Source: Muricomes sp049840515 (GTDB taxonomy: Bacteria > Bacillota > Clostridia > Lachnospirales > Lachnospiraceae). Taken from it: DNA of 64,000 nt. The notes under the pieces were generated by a model. That model was not told where the DNA came from, searched no databases, and saw only the letters and a program-made list of their open reading frames with translations. Both the position numbers and the translations under genes were made by a program. This document shows positions 1-9,561 of this stretch, one piece after another (the first letter of the stretch is position 1; every line of letters starts with the position of its first letter). Where the stretch lies: contig JASGKW010000011.1 in assembly GCA_049840515.1 (NCBI GenBank), positions 220,836-284,835 of the forward strand, written 5' to 3'.

Positions 1-1
1 A

Positions 2-1075
2 GATAAGCAGGCACTTCAGTTATGTAAGGCACCTACTCTGATGCAGATTGGTGAGAAGCTTACAAAGGGACTTGGTGCAGGTGCACAGCCGGAAGTAGGG
101 GAGAAGGCTGCAGAGGAGAGCGCAGAGGAGATATCTGCTGCATTGAAAGGCGCCGACATGGTATTCGTAACATGTGGTATGGGAGGCGGAACCGGAACAG
201 GTGCCACTCCAGTTGTTGCGCGTATTGCAAAAGAGCAGGGCGCACTGACAGTAGGTGTTGTGACAAAACCTTTCCGTTTTGAATCAAGAACACGTATGGC
301 CAATGCACAGACAGGAATTGATAAACTGAAAGAAAATGTAGATACGCTGATTGTCATTCCAAATGACAAGCTGTTAGAAGTTGTTGATAGAAGGACAACC
401 ATGCCGGAAGCTCTGAAGAAAGCTGATGAGGTTCTTCAGCAAGGTATTCAGGGTATCACTGACCTGATTAACGTGCCTTCATTGATTAACCTGGACTTTG
501 CAGATATCCAGACTGTTATGAAGGACAAGGGTATTGCACATATCGGTATCGGTGCAGGCCGTGGAGACGACAAGGCTTTAGAGGCAGTAAAACAGGCTGT
601 TGCCAGTCCATTGCTTGAGACAACCATTCAGGGGGCATCCCACGTTATTATCAATATTTCTGGTGACATTACATTGATGGATGCATCTGATGCAGCTGAA
701 TATGTACAGGAACTTGCCGGAGAGAATGCAAATATTATTTTCGGTGCTATGTACGATGATTCCAGGTCAGATGAGGCTACAATCACCGTTATTGCTACCG
801 GCTTACATAATGTAGGCGGAAGTTCTTCTAAGCTGAAAGCGAGACTGGAAGGACAGCAGAAAGTGGGCTCCATTCTCCCGTCAGGAGATATGGTGAACAG
901 AAATCCTATAGACATGGAGCGCAGAGCGGCTTCAGCGGCGACAAGAACACAGGGAACAGGGGCATCCACAGGACGCCCGTCAGTGAGCCCAATGCCTACA
1001 TTGGAGCAGCCAAGAACACCGTCAAGCAAGGTGAAGGAGCAGTCCATTAAAATTCCGGACTTCTTTAAGAAATAA
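2..1075 (+). CDS. ftsZ: Cell division protein FtsZ, 3' part (5' end outside window)
   Basis: FtsZ is the tubulin-like GTPase that polymerises into the cytokinetic Z-ring at midcell. The frame is open from the first bases (DKQALQLCKAPTLMQIGEKLTKG), so the N-terminus lies upstream of the window. Visible are the glycine-rich tubulin signature GMGGGTGTGATPVVA, the T7 region NLDFADIQTVM that completes the GTPase site of the next subunit, a variable linker, and the C-terminal peptide SIKIPDFFKK that binds FtsA/SepF-type partners. The frame has no breaks. A hairpin with a T-run follows the stop, so ftsZ ends its transcription unit. Confidence 0.97.
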   Translation, partial: DKQALQLCKAPTLMQIGEKLTKGLGAGAQPEVGEKAAEESAEEISAALKGADMVFVTCGMGGGTGTGATPVVARIAKEQGALTVGVVTKPFRFESRTRMANAQTGIDKLKENVDTLIVIPNDKLLEVVDRRTTMPEALKKADEVLQQGIQGITDLINVPSLINLDFADIQTVMKDKGIAHIGIGAGRGDDKALEAVKQAVASPLLETTIQGASHVIINISGDITLMDASDAAEYVQELAGENANIIFGAMYDDSRSDEATITVIATGLHNVGGSSSKLKARLEGQQKVGSILPSGDMVNRNPIDMERRAASAATRTQGTGASTGRPSVSPMPTLEQPRTPSSKVKEQSIKIPDFFKK

Positions 1076-1097
1076 GAATAGTAAGATTAAAGTATAA

Positions 1098-1139
1098 GAG
1101 CAGGAGAACCGTTGAAATAGCGGAGTTCCTGTTCTTTTA
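1098..1139 (+). terminator. Intrinsic terminator after ftsZ
   Basis: An imperfect inverted repeat (GAGCAGGAG...TTCCTGTTC, about 11 of 13 pairs counting wobbles) is followed by TTTTAT, 23 bases after the ftsZ stop. Confidence 0.6.
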
Positions 1140-1167
1140 TGCATATTAAAAGATTGGAGGACTAATC

Positions 1168-1925
1168 ATGTCAATATTACAAGAATTACTACAGAAGGCA
1201 GATTCCTATAAACAAAAGATAACCTCTGCCCGGCCGCTGTCAGAAGAAGAACTGAAATCTCTCGATAATTATTTTCGTGTTGATTTTACCTACACCAGCA
1301 ATGCTCTGGCGGGGAATACTCTTACCATAGACTGAGACGAAGATGCTTCTGGAAGATGGAATCAGCATTGGCGGCCGCCCGATAAAAGATTGTTTTGAGG
1401 CTGTCGGCCATGGCGATGCTTATGATTTTATGGTGGAACTCGCAAGACAGCAGGATATGAATCTTACGGAAGAAATTGTTAAAAATCTGCATTGGCTCTT
1501 TTACCAGAAGGTTGATGCCGAAAAGGCCGGCCGGTATCGTACGGTCCAGGCGTATATTTCTGGCACCGAATATGTTCCTCCAGTTCCGGAAGAAGTTGAG
1601 CGGTTCATGGGACACCTTGCCGACCAGATTCTTTCTTCACGTTTTACCCTGCACCCCATTGAACTGGCAGCTATGGCACACAAACGCCTGCTTGATATTC
1701 ACCCATTTACCGCTGGAAACAGCAGAATTTGCCCGGCTCCTGATGAATCTTATCCTGATGAATTCTGGATATGGAGTGGTGTCGATTCCTCCTGCCCGGC
1801 AGGAGGACTATATCAATGCGCTGTCCGATTCCCGGAGGATGAATGATATGGAGCCATTTTCCAAGCTGATTGCAGAATGCGTCATTGAAGCGGAGAGGGA
1901 GTACTGCCGGCTGTTAAAATTATAA
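1168..1925 (+). pseudogene. Fic/DOC-family protein, frame-broken and with a degraded Fic motif
   Basis: Fic enzymes transfer AMP or related groups to proteins through the motif HPFxxGNGRxxR. An ATG at 1168 after a GGAGG site begins MSILQELLQKADSYKQKI. The frame stops at about 1333 and continues with one extra base as MLLEDGISIGGRPIKDCFEAVGHGDAYDFM. A second break at about 1720 falls inside the Fic motif, after which ARLLMNLILMNSGYGVVSIPPARQEDY continues to 1925. The motif itself reads HPFTAGNSR, so the usual acidic residue and second glycine are replaced, which sequence error does not easily explain. The N-terminal TSNALAGNT matches the conserved xIEGNT region of Fic proteins. Probably a decayed gene. 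Confidence 0.75.
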
Positions 1926-1986
1926 GAGCGCCGTTTTTATATTCTTTCCCGTGAACCCTTTGAATAAGGTATATTCCGCTCCCGGA

Positions 1987-2030
1987 CCAGACTGTCCCAC
2001 AATCCTCTTTTATATAGTCTGGCGGTGGGA
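1987..2030 (+). other. Two interleaved inverted repeats upstream of uraA
   Basis: CCAGACT (1987-1993) is complementary to AGTCTGG (2016-2022), and TCCCAC (1995-2000) is complementary to GTGGGA (2025-2030). The arms interleave, so in RNA they would form either alternative hairpins or a pseudoknot. The element lies before the uraA promoter, so it is probably not part of the uraA leader. Function unknown. Confidence 0.4.
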
Positions 2031-2073
2031 GCACCTATTTTATATTTGTTTATAACAGGAAAAATTTAAGTTA

Positions 2074-2102
2074 TTGCGTCAGTGTAGCAGTAGTGCTATA
2101 AT
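2074..2102 (+). promoter_or_regulatory. Sigma-70-type promoter of uraA
   Basis: TTGCGT (2074-2079), a 17-base spacer and a perfect TATAAT (2097-2102) lie 45 bases before the uraA start. Confidence 0.65.
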
Positions 2103-2147
2103 GGGAAAGATAAAAAATTGGGATACAAGAGAGAAGTGGAGGATTAT

Positions 2148-3410
2148 ATGGAAAGTAAGAGAATCATTCAGGTGGAAGAGAAAGTGCCATTTAACATGTT
2201 GGTGCCTTTGAGTATCCAGCATATGTTTGCAATGTTTGGAGCGTCCGTCCTGGTACCTTTTATCTTTGGAATCAATCCTGCAGTTGTACTGCTTATGAAT
2301 GGGATTGGAACATTATTATTTATTTTTATCACAAAAGGAAAAGCACCGGCATACTTAGGCTCCAGTTTTGCGTTTCTTGCACCGGCAGGAATTGTTATCA
2401 GCAAATGGGGCTATAATTATGCCTTGGGCGGTTTTGTCGCAGTAGGAATTGCGGGATGTGTTCTGGCTTTGATTATTTATAAGTTTGGGTCAGACTGGAT
2501 TAATATTCTACTGCCTCCCGCAGCTATGGGACCGGTTGTTGCACTGATTGGTCTGGAACTGGCGGGAACGGCGGCTTCCAATGCAGGGCTTAAAGATGAG
2601 ATGATTGACATAAAAAATGTCATTGTTTTTCTGGTAACGCTGCTGACAGCAGTGCTTGGCTCTGTATTATTCCGCAAGTTCTTATCTGTGATTCCTATTC
2701 TGGTAGCCATCATTGTATGGGATATGCGGCGTCTCGTCTTATGTGGCATTGTAAGTTTTGATGCAGTCAGCGCTGCTACATGGCTGTCAATTCCAAATTT
2801 TGCAATTCCGAAATTTAAATGGGAGGCAATCATTATTATCCTTCCTGTGCTTCTGGTAGTCACATCGGAGCATATTGGGCATCAGATTGTGACAAGTAAG
2901 GTGGTTGAGAGAGACTTGATAAAAGATCCCGGACTTCACCGCTCCTTGCTGGGAGAGATATATCTACTACACTTTCAGGTCTTGTAGGGTCCGTGCCAAC
3001 TACCACATATGGAGAAAATATCGGGGTTATGGCGATGACAAAGGTATACAGCGTCTATGTAATAGGAGGGGCAGCGGTACTTTCTATTATCTGTTCTTTT
3101 ATAGGGAAGATGACTACTTTAATTAATACCATCCCAGGGCCGGTTATCGGCGGTATTTCATTCCTGCTGTATGGAATGATTGGGGCATCCGGCATCCGTA
3201 TTCTGGTCGACGCACAGGTGGATTATGGAAAATCAAGAAACATGGCTATGACGTCTGTTATCTTTGTTACAGGTCTTTCAGGAGTTTCTGTACAGTTTGG
3301 AGCGGTTAGCGGTTCTAGGGATGGTTCTCGCATGTGTGGTAGGTATGCTGATGGGACTGTTGTTTTTCATACTGGACAAGCTGAAATTGACAAATGACAG
3401 GGAGAATTAG
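2148..3410 (+). CDS. uraA: Uracil permease (NCS2 family), two frame breaks
   Basis: UraA is an inner-membrane uracil:proton symporter of the NCS2 nucleobase family. The start at 2148 (MESKRIIQVEEKVPFNMLVPLSIQHMFAMFGASVLVP) follows TGGAGG. QHMFAMFGA, the glycine-rich membrane segments, TSEHIGHQIVTSKVV and the PTTTYGENIGVMA stretch are NCS2 hallmarks; the acidic residues in SEHIG and YGENIG sit at the substrate site in the family. The frame breaks at about 2960 (between SLLG and ISTTLSGLVG) and near 3320. The true end, VLACVVGMLMGLLFFILDKLKLTNDREN, runs to 3410. Both breaks are small indels and probably sequence error. A strong terminator follows. Confidence 0.9.
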
Positions 3411-3476
3411 GAAAAAGGGGAATTTGTATAATTGCATATAGTAAGGAAAGTGAGTTATCAATATTTCCTGATATAG

Positions 3477-3530
3477 AAAACCCTGGCGGCTGGATACAGT
3501 AGATTTCTGTGTTCGGCCGCCAGGGTTTTT
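3477..3530. terminator. Strong terminator between convergent uraA and prdX
   Basis: A 10-bp perfect stem, CCCTGGCGGC (3481-3490) with GCCGCCAGGG (3516-3525), is flanked by AAAA on the left and TTTTT on the right. It can therefore stop transcription from both sides. Confidence 0.85.
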
Positions 3531-3555
3531 GATAATACGATAATACGTTATCTAA

Positions 3556-4101
3556 TTAAAATTTGATGATTTTACATGTATGCTTTGAGTAGGGCAGTAA
3601 AACCTTTAGAATATCGTTTGTTTTTACTTTCATATACCCTGTGGTAGTTCCATCACTACATCCATAATATTCACTGTCTGCGACATCCTGATCGAAAACG
3701 ACCTGTATAGTTTTCTCCCAGTCTGTAAGCGCACTGAAAACAGTTGCAGCTCCTATTTTTGTTCCTAATATCTCCTCAAACAGGCTTTTGGTGCGAATGA
3801 AACTCTGGAGATACCAAGTGTTTCACAAAACTTTTTAGTGTCAAATGGTTTTTCACCCGTTGTAACAAAAAGATAAAATAAAGTTTTCTTTTTATTGCAT
3901 AAGAATAGTGTCTTAACCATTTCCAGTATTTAGTTTCTCGTTAATCAGAACGCAGTCTTCCATTGAGATTGCTTCGTCTGTATCCACTCTTTCAAAAGGT
4001 ATTTTGAGCTGTGCCAGAGTTTTGTACACTTCTTTTTGTACTTCGGTTGTAAACTGTGATGGTGCCTCCATTGTTCTAAAAATCTCACTTATATAAAACA
4101 T
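3556..4101 (-). pseudogene. Prolyl-tRNA editing (YbaK/ProX-type) deacylase, frame-broken
   Basis: These small proteins hydrolyse mischarged aminoacyl-tRNAPro (Ala or Cys) in trans. The N-terminal 62 residues (MFYISEIFRTMEAPSQFTTEVQKEVYKTLAQLKIPFERVDTDE) are in frame from 4101 after an AAGGAG site. After NTGNG an extra base breaks the frame. The continuation reads KTLFLCNKKKTLFYLFVTTGEKPFDTKKFCETLGISRVSFAP, then after a missing A in a homopolymer SLFEEILGTKIGAATVFSALTD and on to HTCKIIKF. The reconstructed product has the family's full length of about 180 residues. Both breaks are single-base indels, so the gene may be intact in the organism. Confidence 0.75.
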
Positions 4102-4186
4102 ATCAATCTCCTTCTCAATTGTTCTTAGTTTTCAGTTAGACATTGAATGCCAAGTACAAGTGAAATGTATTTCTTACTTTTCGTCG

Positions 4187-4227
4187 GCTAAGCGCACAAT
4201 ACATCTCAGATGTACTTAACACTTAGC
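4187..4227. repeat. Intergenic hairpin element between prdX and argG
   Basis: The outer arms GCTAAG and CTTAGC enclose a perfect inner palindrome, TACATCT-C-AGATGTA (4200-4214). A second imperfect repeat (AAGTAC...GTA...ACTT) lies just to its left. There is no T-run, so it is not a standard terminator. No second copy was found in the window. Confidence 0.45.
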
Positions 4228-4286
4228 GCGGGGAGGCAGATTTGCGGTTGATGAAAATATCGCAATTGTACAATAATCAGTGATCT

Positions 4287-5522
4287 TTATTTGTCTCCTT
4301 TATTTACTTCTTGCATTTTCATGGCGCGGACTTTGAGTGACAGTCCAAACAGATTAATAAATCCATCTGCATCGTGGTGGTCATAAAGGTCACCAGTTGT
4401 AAAGCTTGCCAGTGATTCGCTGTAGAGTGAGTATGGAGAGGTTGTTCCGGCTTTGATGATGTTTCCTTTGTACAGTTTGAACTTTACTTCTCCTGTCACA
4501 TACTGCTGTGTCACATCTATAGATGCCTGAAATTGCTTCGCGCAGTGGTGTGAACCATTTTCCTTCGTAAACAATCTGTGCAAATTTATTGCCCATTTCT
4601 TTCTTTTACTCCATAGGTGGGAGCGGTCCAGAACCAGTTCTTCCAGCTGGTCATGGGCTTCCATAAGGATAGTTCCGCCCGGTGTCTCATATAGACCACG
4701 TGATTTCATGCCGACAACACGGTTTTCCACGATATCTACGATACCAACACCATGTTTTCCGCCGAGGACATTCAGTTCTGCGATGATTTCTGAAACTTTC
4801 ATTTCTTTCCCGTTCAGGCTCTTAGGAATACCAGCTTCAAATGTCATTGTCACATATCTCCCCCTGGTCAGGTGCTTTTTCAGGAGATAACGCCCAAAAC
4901 TAATAAGTCGTCATAATTTGGCTCGCAGGCCGGGTCTTCCAGTTCAAGGCCTTCATGGCTGATGTGCCACAGGTTGCGGTCGCGGCTGTAGCTGTGTTTG
5001 GAATCAAATGGCAGATCAATGCCTGGTGCCGATGGCAGAGTATTCAATTTCATCTTCACGTGACTGCATGGTCCACACGTCAGTCATTCTCCAGGGAGCG
5101 ATGATTTTCAGGTCTGGAGCGAGAGCTTTGATTCCAAGTTCAAAACGAATCTGGTCATTTCCCTTTCCTGTAGCGCCGTGACAGATAGCAGTAGCGCCTT
5201 CTTTGCGTGCAACTTCAACCAGTCTCTTAGCGATGATAGGACGTGCCATAGAAGTTCCCAGCAAATATTTATTTTCATAGACAGCGCTTGCTTTTACACA
5301 TGGCATAATATATTCATCACAAAATTCATCGATAATATTTTCTATATATAATTTAGAAGCGCCGGATAATTTTGCTCTTTCTTCGAGTCTGTCGAGTCGT
5401 CGCCCTGCCCGCAGTCGATGCAGCAGCAGATTACATCATAATCAAATTTTCCTTTAACCAGGGGATGATTGCGGTGTATCAAGTCCTCCTGAATATGCCA
5501 ATACAACTTTTTCTTTACTCAT
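4287..5522 (-). pseudogene. argG: Argininosuccinate synthase, many frame breaks
   Basis: ArgG condenses citrulline and aspartate with ATP, the penultimate step of arginine synthesis. The start at 5522 gives MSKEKVVLAYSGGLDT, the PP-loop ATP-binding motif. Recognisable blocks follow in different frames: ENFDYDVICCCIDCGQGDD, MPCVKASAVYENKYLLGTSMARPIIAKRLVEVARKEGATAICHGATGKGNDQIRFELGIKALAPDLKIIAPWR, GIDLPFDSKHSYSRDRNLWHISHEGLELEDPACEPNYDD, VTMTFEAGIPKSLNGKEM, GGKHGVGIVDIVENRVVGMKSRGLYETPGGTILMEAHDQLEELVLDR, and a C-terminal block to 4287. I count at least six indels, the densest run in the window. Every domain is present, so this is either locally poor sequence or a recent pseudogene. argH was not seen. 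Confidence 0.85.
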
Positions 5523-5913
5523 TTCATTTGCTCTGAATAAATGCATTTCATTTATTTTTACTTTTGTCTGACTTCATCTATTATCCACAGACTAAACAGA
5601 GTAATTATTTAGCAGATGACACATGAATGTGGAGCTATAAATAAGCTACCAAATACTATACACTATATTTTATAATTATGCAATACAAAAGGTAAAAAAT
5701 TTCATTTTATGCATAATAATTAATTGTATATGCATAAAAACACCTATAATATGCATGCGTTCTGCATAAAAATCATTGCGGGTGAAAGAGTGCGGATTAT
5801 CGTTCTATTTTAACCGGATTGGATTGCGATGAATTTTTAGCTATAGAAAACTTCACCTGTTAGTAGTATAATTATATTATGACTGAACGCGAATGAATAG
5901 TAAGGAGCTAATG
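5523..5913. promoter_or_regulatory. Divergent argG/ltaE control region with ArgR-box-like AT-rich sites
   Basis: This AT-rich stretch without a gene holds several copies of a TGNATAATnATnCA-like pattern: TATAATTATGCA at 5671-5682, TGCATAATAATTAA at 5710-5723 and TGTATATGCATAAA at 5725-5738. They resemble the ArgR operator (core TGAATAATTATTCA). The first two centres are about 41 bases apart, two ARG-box spacings. Placement upstream of argG suggests arginine repression. This is inference from pattern and context. Confidence 0.4.
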
Positions 5914-6948
5914 ATGATTTATTTTAACTGTGACTACAATGAAGGTGCCCTATCCACAGGTGTTGGACAGGCTATGTGAGACAAACATGGAACAGACAGC
6001 CGGATATGGAGAAGATGCCTACTGCCGTCAGGCATGTGAGGTTATCAGGGGGCTTCTGCAAAAACGAAGAGTTCGGACGTTCACTTTTTGTCGGGAGGCA
6101 CGCAGGCAAACTTGACAGTAATTGAGGCTGCCCTGCGTTCCCACCAGGGAGTGCTGGCGGCTGAATCAGGGCATATTAACGTACATGAAACAGGGGCAAT
6201 TGAGTCTGTCGGCCATAAGGTGCTGACAATTCCGTCGAAAGATGGCAAAGTGACAGCCCGACAGGTAGAAATGATATATCAGAGTCACGTGGAAGATGAA
6301 AGTTTTGAACACATGGTGCAGCCTAAGATGGTATATATATCTAACCCGACAGAGTTAGGGACGATTTACACAAGGGCGGAACTGGAAGAGCTTTCCGCAG
6401 TCTGCAAAAAGAATGGACTGTATTTGTTTATGGATGGCGCACGTCTTGGATATGGACTGACGGCAGAGGGAAATGACCTGGATTTAGCTGTAATATCCAG
6501 ATTATGCGATGTTTTTTATATTGGAGGTACAAAAGTAGGTGCTTTATTTGGTGAGGCTGTGGTTATCTCAAACCCTACGCTTAAGGAAGACTTCCGCTAT
6601 ATCATCAAGCAGAAGGGGGCAATGCTGGCGAAAGGAAGGCTTCTTGGAATACAGTTTCTTGCGCTCCTGGAAAATGGGCTTTACTTTGAAATTGCAAAGA
6701 GGGCAAATGCGCTGGCGGAGGAAATACGCAGTGCATGCAGGATGGCAGGATATCCGTTTTTTATTGAAAGCACTACAAATCAGATATTTGTGGTGATACC
6801 GGATGAAAAACTGGATGAGCTGCGGAAACGATACACATTTTCCTATCAGCAGCGCATAGATGAGACTCACAGCGCAGTGCGCTTCTGTACAAGCTGGGCG
6901 ACCTCCGAGGGAAATGTAAAGCAGCTTACGGAAGATTTGCAACCTTAA
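5914..6948 (+). pseudogene. ltaE: Low-specificity threonine aldolase / beta-eliminating lyase, frame-broken
   Basis: This PLP enzyme cleaves threonine or allo-threonine to glycine and acetaldehyde. The start at 5914 after AAGGAG gives MIYFNCDYNEGA. An extra C at about 5950 shifts to YPQVLDRLCETNMEQTAGYGEDAYCRQACEVIRGLL, and another break near 6070 leads into DVHFLSGGTQANLTVIEAALRSHQGVLAAESGHINVHETGAIE. From there the frame is clean to the end. GGTQAN and INVHETGA are cofactor-region motifs, and FYIGGTKVGALFGEA carries the PLP-binding lysine. The total length of about 345 residues is normal. It lies 33 bp before the alcohol dehydrogenase gene, probably in the same transcript. Confidence 0.85.
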
Positions 6949-6981
6949 GGATGGAATTTTCAAAGAAAGGAAGAACAGGAT

Positions 6982-8160
6982 ATGAATAATTTTGAGTATT
7001 ATGCACCGACAAAAGTAGTTTTTGGAAAAGAGACAGAATCAGAAGCAGGAAACTTGATTGGGGGGTATAATTGTAAAAAAGTGTTGGTTCATTACGGTGG
7101 AGGAAGTGTGAAGAAATCCGGACTTCTGGACAGAATCTGTGCTTCTCTGGATAAATCCGGCATTCAATATGTTACTTTGGGTGGTGTTGTGCCAAACCCA
7201 CGCCTGTCTCTTGTCTATGAGGGAATAGATCTGTGCAGCAAGGAAGAGGTTGACTTTATCCTGGCTGTGGGCGGAGGCAGTGTAATAGATTCCGCAAAAG
7301 CGATCGGGTATGGTGTAACCAATCCTGGGGATGTGTGGGATTTCTATGACAAAAAGAGGGAAGCAGAAGCATGTCTGCCCATCGGAGTTATCCTGACTAT
7401 CGCGGCAGCAGGCTCTGAGATGAGTAATTCTTCTGTTATCACAAAGGAAGAGGGATGGATAAAGAGAGGATATGGAAATGATTTTTGCAGACCCAAATTT
7501 GCAATTATGAATCCAGAGCTGACTATGACTTGCCGGAATACCAGACTATGAGCGGCTGTGTTGATATTATGATGCACACAATGGAGCGCTATCTGAATCG
7601 GGCGGAAAATATGGAGATGACAGACGGAATCAGTGAACATTTGCTGCGCACTGTGATGAGAAACGCACAGATTCTTTTCAATGATCCCAATAATTATGAG
7701 GCGAGAGCGGAAGTGATGTGGGCTGGAAGCCTTTCTCATAACGGTCTGACAGGATGTGGGACAGACGGCGGAGACTGGGCTACCCACCAGATAGAGCACG
7801 AGCTGGGAGGCATGTATGACGTGGCCCACGGTGCAGGGCTGGCAGCGGTCTGGGGGAGCTGGGCAAGATATGTTGTTTCAGAAAGACCAGAGCGATTCGC
7901 TCAACTTGCAGTAAATGTAATGGGAGTGGATGCCGGGGACAACCATATGGAGACGGCTTTAAAAGGCATTGAGGCCATGGAGGATTTCTACCGCTCTATA
8001 AATATGCCTACATCTCTGAGGGAACTGGGGGGTAGAGCCCACAGAGGATGAGATGAGAGAAATGGCACAAAAATGCAGTTTCTGGGGCAGAAGAGTAATT
8101 GGCTGTGTAAAAGGCCTGGAGGCAGATGACATTTTCCAGATTTATCAGAAAGCAAGATAA
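6982..8160 (+). CDS. Iron-containing alcohol dehydrogenase (butanol dehydrogenase type), two frame breaks
   Basis: This NAD(P)H-dependent group III alcohol dehydrogenase reduces aldehydes such as butyraldehyde or acetaldehyde in the cytoplasm. MNNFEYYAPTKVVFGKETE starts 6982 after GAAAGGAAG. GGGSVIDSAKAIGYG is the nucleotide-binding signature, and HQIEHELGGMYDVAHGAGLAAVWGSW carries the metal-binding histidines. The frame breaks near 7530 (between MNPELT and YDLPEYQTMSGC) and at the GGGGGG run near 8030. It then continues as VEPTEDEMREMAQKCSFWGRRVIGCVKGLEADDIFQIYQKAR to 8160. The homopolymer position suggests sequence error. Upstream ltaE would release acetaldehyde, a plausible substrate. Confidence 0.88.
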
Positions 8161-8430
8161 AAAATTCTTGACAAATAATAAAATATAAGTAAAATAAGAC
8201 AAAACAGGAGAAATGATAAACACACATACATGATTGGAGTTGTAGTAATGAGAGCAAAGCATAATAATTTTGATATCATGAATCAGTTTCATCATACTCT
8301 GCCGCTTGCTGACAGTGTTGTTTTTGTGCCGTGCGTTCCGAGTCCCTTTGGGGTATTGCATAGTATAAAAATGAATATGGGCAGTTAAGAGGATATCGTT
8401 GTGCTAATCGTTTGGTGTGGATAGAATACA

Positions 8431-8467
8431 AAGGATGGAGGTATAGCAGTATACTCCCATCCTTTTT
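8431..8467 (+). terminator. Intrinsic terminator upstream of proB
   Basis: Near-perfect stem GGATGGaGGTATA / TATACtCCCATCC closed by GCAG and followed by TTTTT. Confidence 0.75.
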
Positions 8468-8490
8468 CTGTAGAAATTCTATAACAAAAT

Positions 8491-8533
8491 AAAACGGGAG
8501 AGGAAGGTAATAATATCTGTCTCTCCCGTTTTT
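8491..8533 (+). terminator. Second terminator-like hairpin in the proB leader region
   Basis: AAACGGGAGAG (8492-8502) pairs with CTCTCCCGTTT (8521-8531), followed by further T residues. It lies 90 bases before proB, so it may be a leader attenuator or a second terminator of the upstream unit. No alternative antiterminator stem was identified. Confidence 0.6.
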
Positions 8534-8622
8534 ATTTCATAGAAATATTGAAAGCCTGCGATTTGGCATCTGAATATATGCGGTGGACTGCAGAGTCCAC
8601 ATGAGGAGAAAGGTGGAACATT

Positions 8623-9561
8623 ATGGAGAGGAAAGAGCTTCTGGAAGGAAAGAAAAGAATTGTGATTAAAGTAGGAACAACAACGATTACACATGATGAA
8701 ACGGGGAATATTAATTTAGAGAAGCTGGAAAAATTTGTGAGAATTTTAATTAACCTGCGCAATAAAGGCAAGGAAGTAATTGTTGTCTCTTCAGGAGCTG
8801 TGGGAATTGGCAGAAATGTGCTGGGACTGGGGCAAAGACCTGAGACTGAGGCTGAAAAACAGGCATGCGCGGCGGTAGGGCAGGGAAGACTTATGATGAT
8901 TTATGAGAAACTATTTAATGAATACAGCCAGTTGACTGCTCAGATTCTTCTGACAAAAGAATCCATTACAAATGAAGAGTGCAGGAAACATGCCAGACAG
9001 ACATTTGACGAATTGTTCCGCATGAATGTGGTTCCTATTGTAAATGAGAATGATGCAATATCAGTGGACGAATTATCCTATGGAAACTTTGGGGACAATG
9101 ATACTCTGGCTGCTTATGTGTCGAAGCTGGTCAATGCCGATTTGCTGATTCTGATGTCTGACATTGAAGGGCTGTACACAGACGACCCAAAGCAGAATCC
9201 AAACGCCAGGTTTATTCACACGGTTGCGGCTATTGACGGGCAGCTGGAGAAAATGGCAAAGGGAGCTTCAAGTAATATGGGAACCGGGGGAATGACGACG
9301 AAAATTGCCGCGGCAAAGATTGCGACTGCCTCGGGGGCAGATATGGTGATTGCCAATGGAAAGAATATTTATTCAATTAATGATATTATGGCGGGCAAGA
9401 AGATTGGTACTTTGTTTTTATCCAGGCAACATGAACAGGAGCTGGAGTATGAACTTGTCTCCGGAAAGGGCACAATATCGAAGACAGGTGAAAAATCAGA
9501 AAAGAGAAGCTCCGATAAACAGAATGGGAGGAAGTTATGGACAGTTATATGGAAACCTTAG
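8623..9561 (+). CDS. proB: Glutamate 5-kinase
   Basis: ProB phosphorylates glutamate, the first step of proline synthesis, in the cytoplasm. It begins MERKELLEGKKRIVIKVGTTTIT after GAGAAAGGTGG. The amino acid kinase fold is clear: VIKVGT (phosphate loop), VVSSGAVGIG, PIVNENDAISVDELSYGNFGDNDTLAAYVSKLVNADLLILMSDIEGLYTDDP and GTGGMTTKIAAAKIA. There is no C-terminal PUA domain, as in the short clostridial form. The last 40 residues after GTLFLSRQHEQELEYE are not conserved and overlap proA by 25 bp, so the true stop may be earlier if an indel is present. proBA form one operon. Confidence 0.95.
   Translation: MERKELLEGKKRIVIKVGTTTITHDETGNINLEKLEKFVRILINLRNKGKEVIVVSSGAVGIGRNVLGLGQRPETEAEKQACAAVGQGRLMMIYEKLFNEYSQLTAQILLTKESITNEECRKHARQTFDELFRMNVVPIVNENDAISVDELSYGNFGDNDTLAAYVSKLVNADLLILMSDIEGLYTDDPKQNPNARFIHTVAAIDGQLEKMAKGASSNMGTGGMTTKIAAAKIATASGADMVIANGKNIYSINDIMAGKKIGTLFLSRQHEQELEYELVSGKGTISKTGEKSEKRSSDKQNGRKLWTVIWKP

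Larger units (their letters stand above)
8161..8622 (+). other. Intergenic region before proB with two hairpins and one weak short ORF
   Basis: This 462-base gap contains a possible 46-codon ORF (8248-8388, MRAKHNNFDIMNQFHH...HSIKMNMGS) preceded by GGAG. I recognise no family in it. Two terminator-like hairpins (8431-8467 and 8491-8533) follow. I looked for a proline T-box leader and did not find its conserved antiterminator bulge. Confidence 0.5.

Noticed and set aside
5725..5760. Repeated TGCATA words as a mobile-element end
   Set aside because: They fit better as a cluster of ArgR-like sites next to argG.
8560..8630. T-box-like sequence (AAAGGTGGAACA) before proB
   Set aside because: It lacks the rest of the T-box (GGnACCGCG antiterminator bulge, specifier stem) and is simply the proB ribosome binding site.
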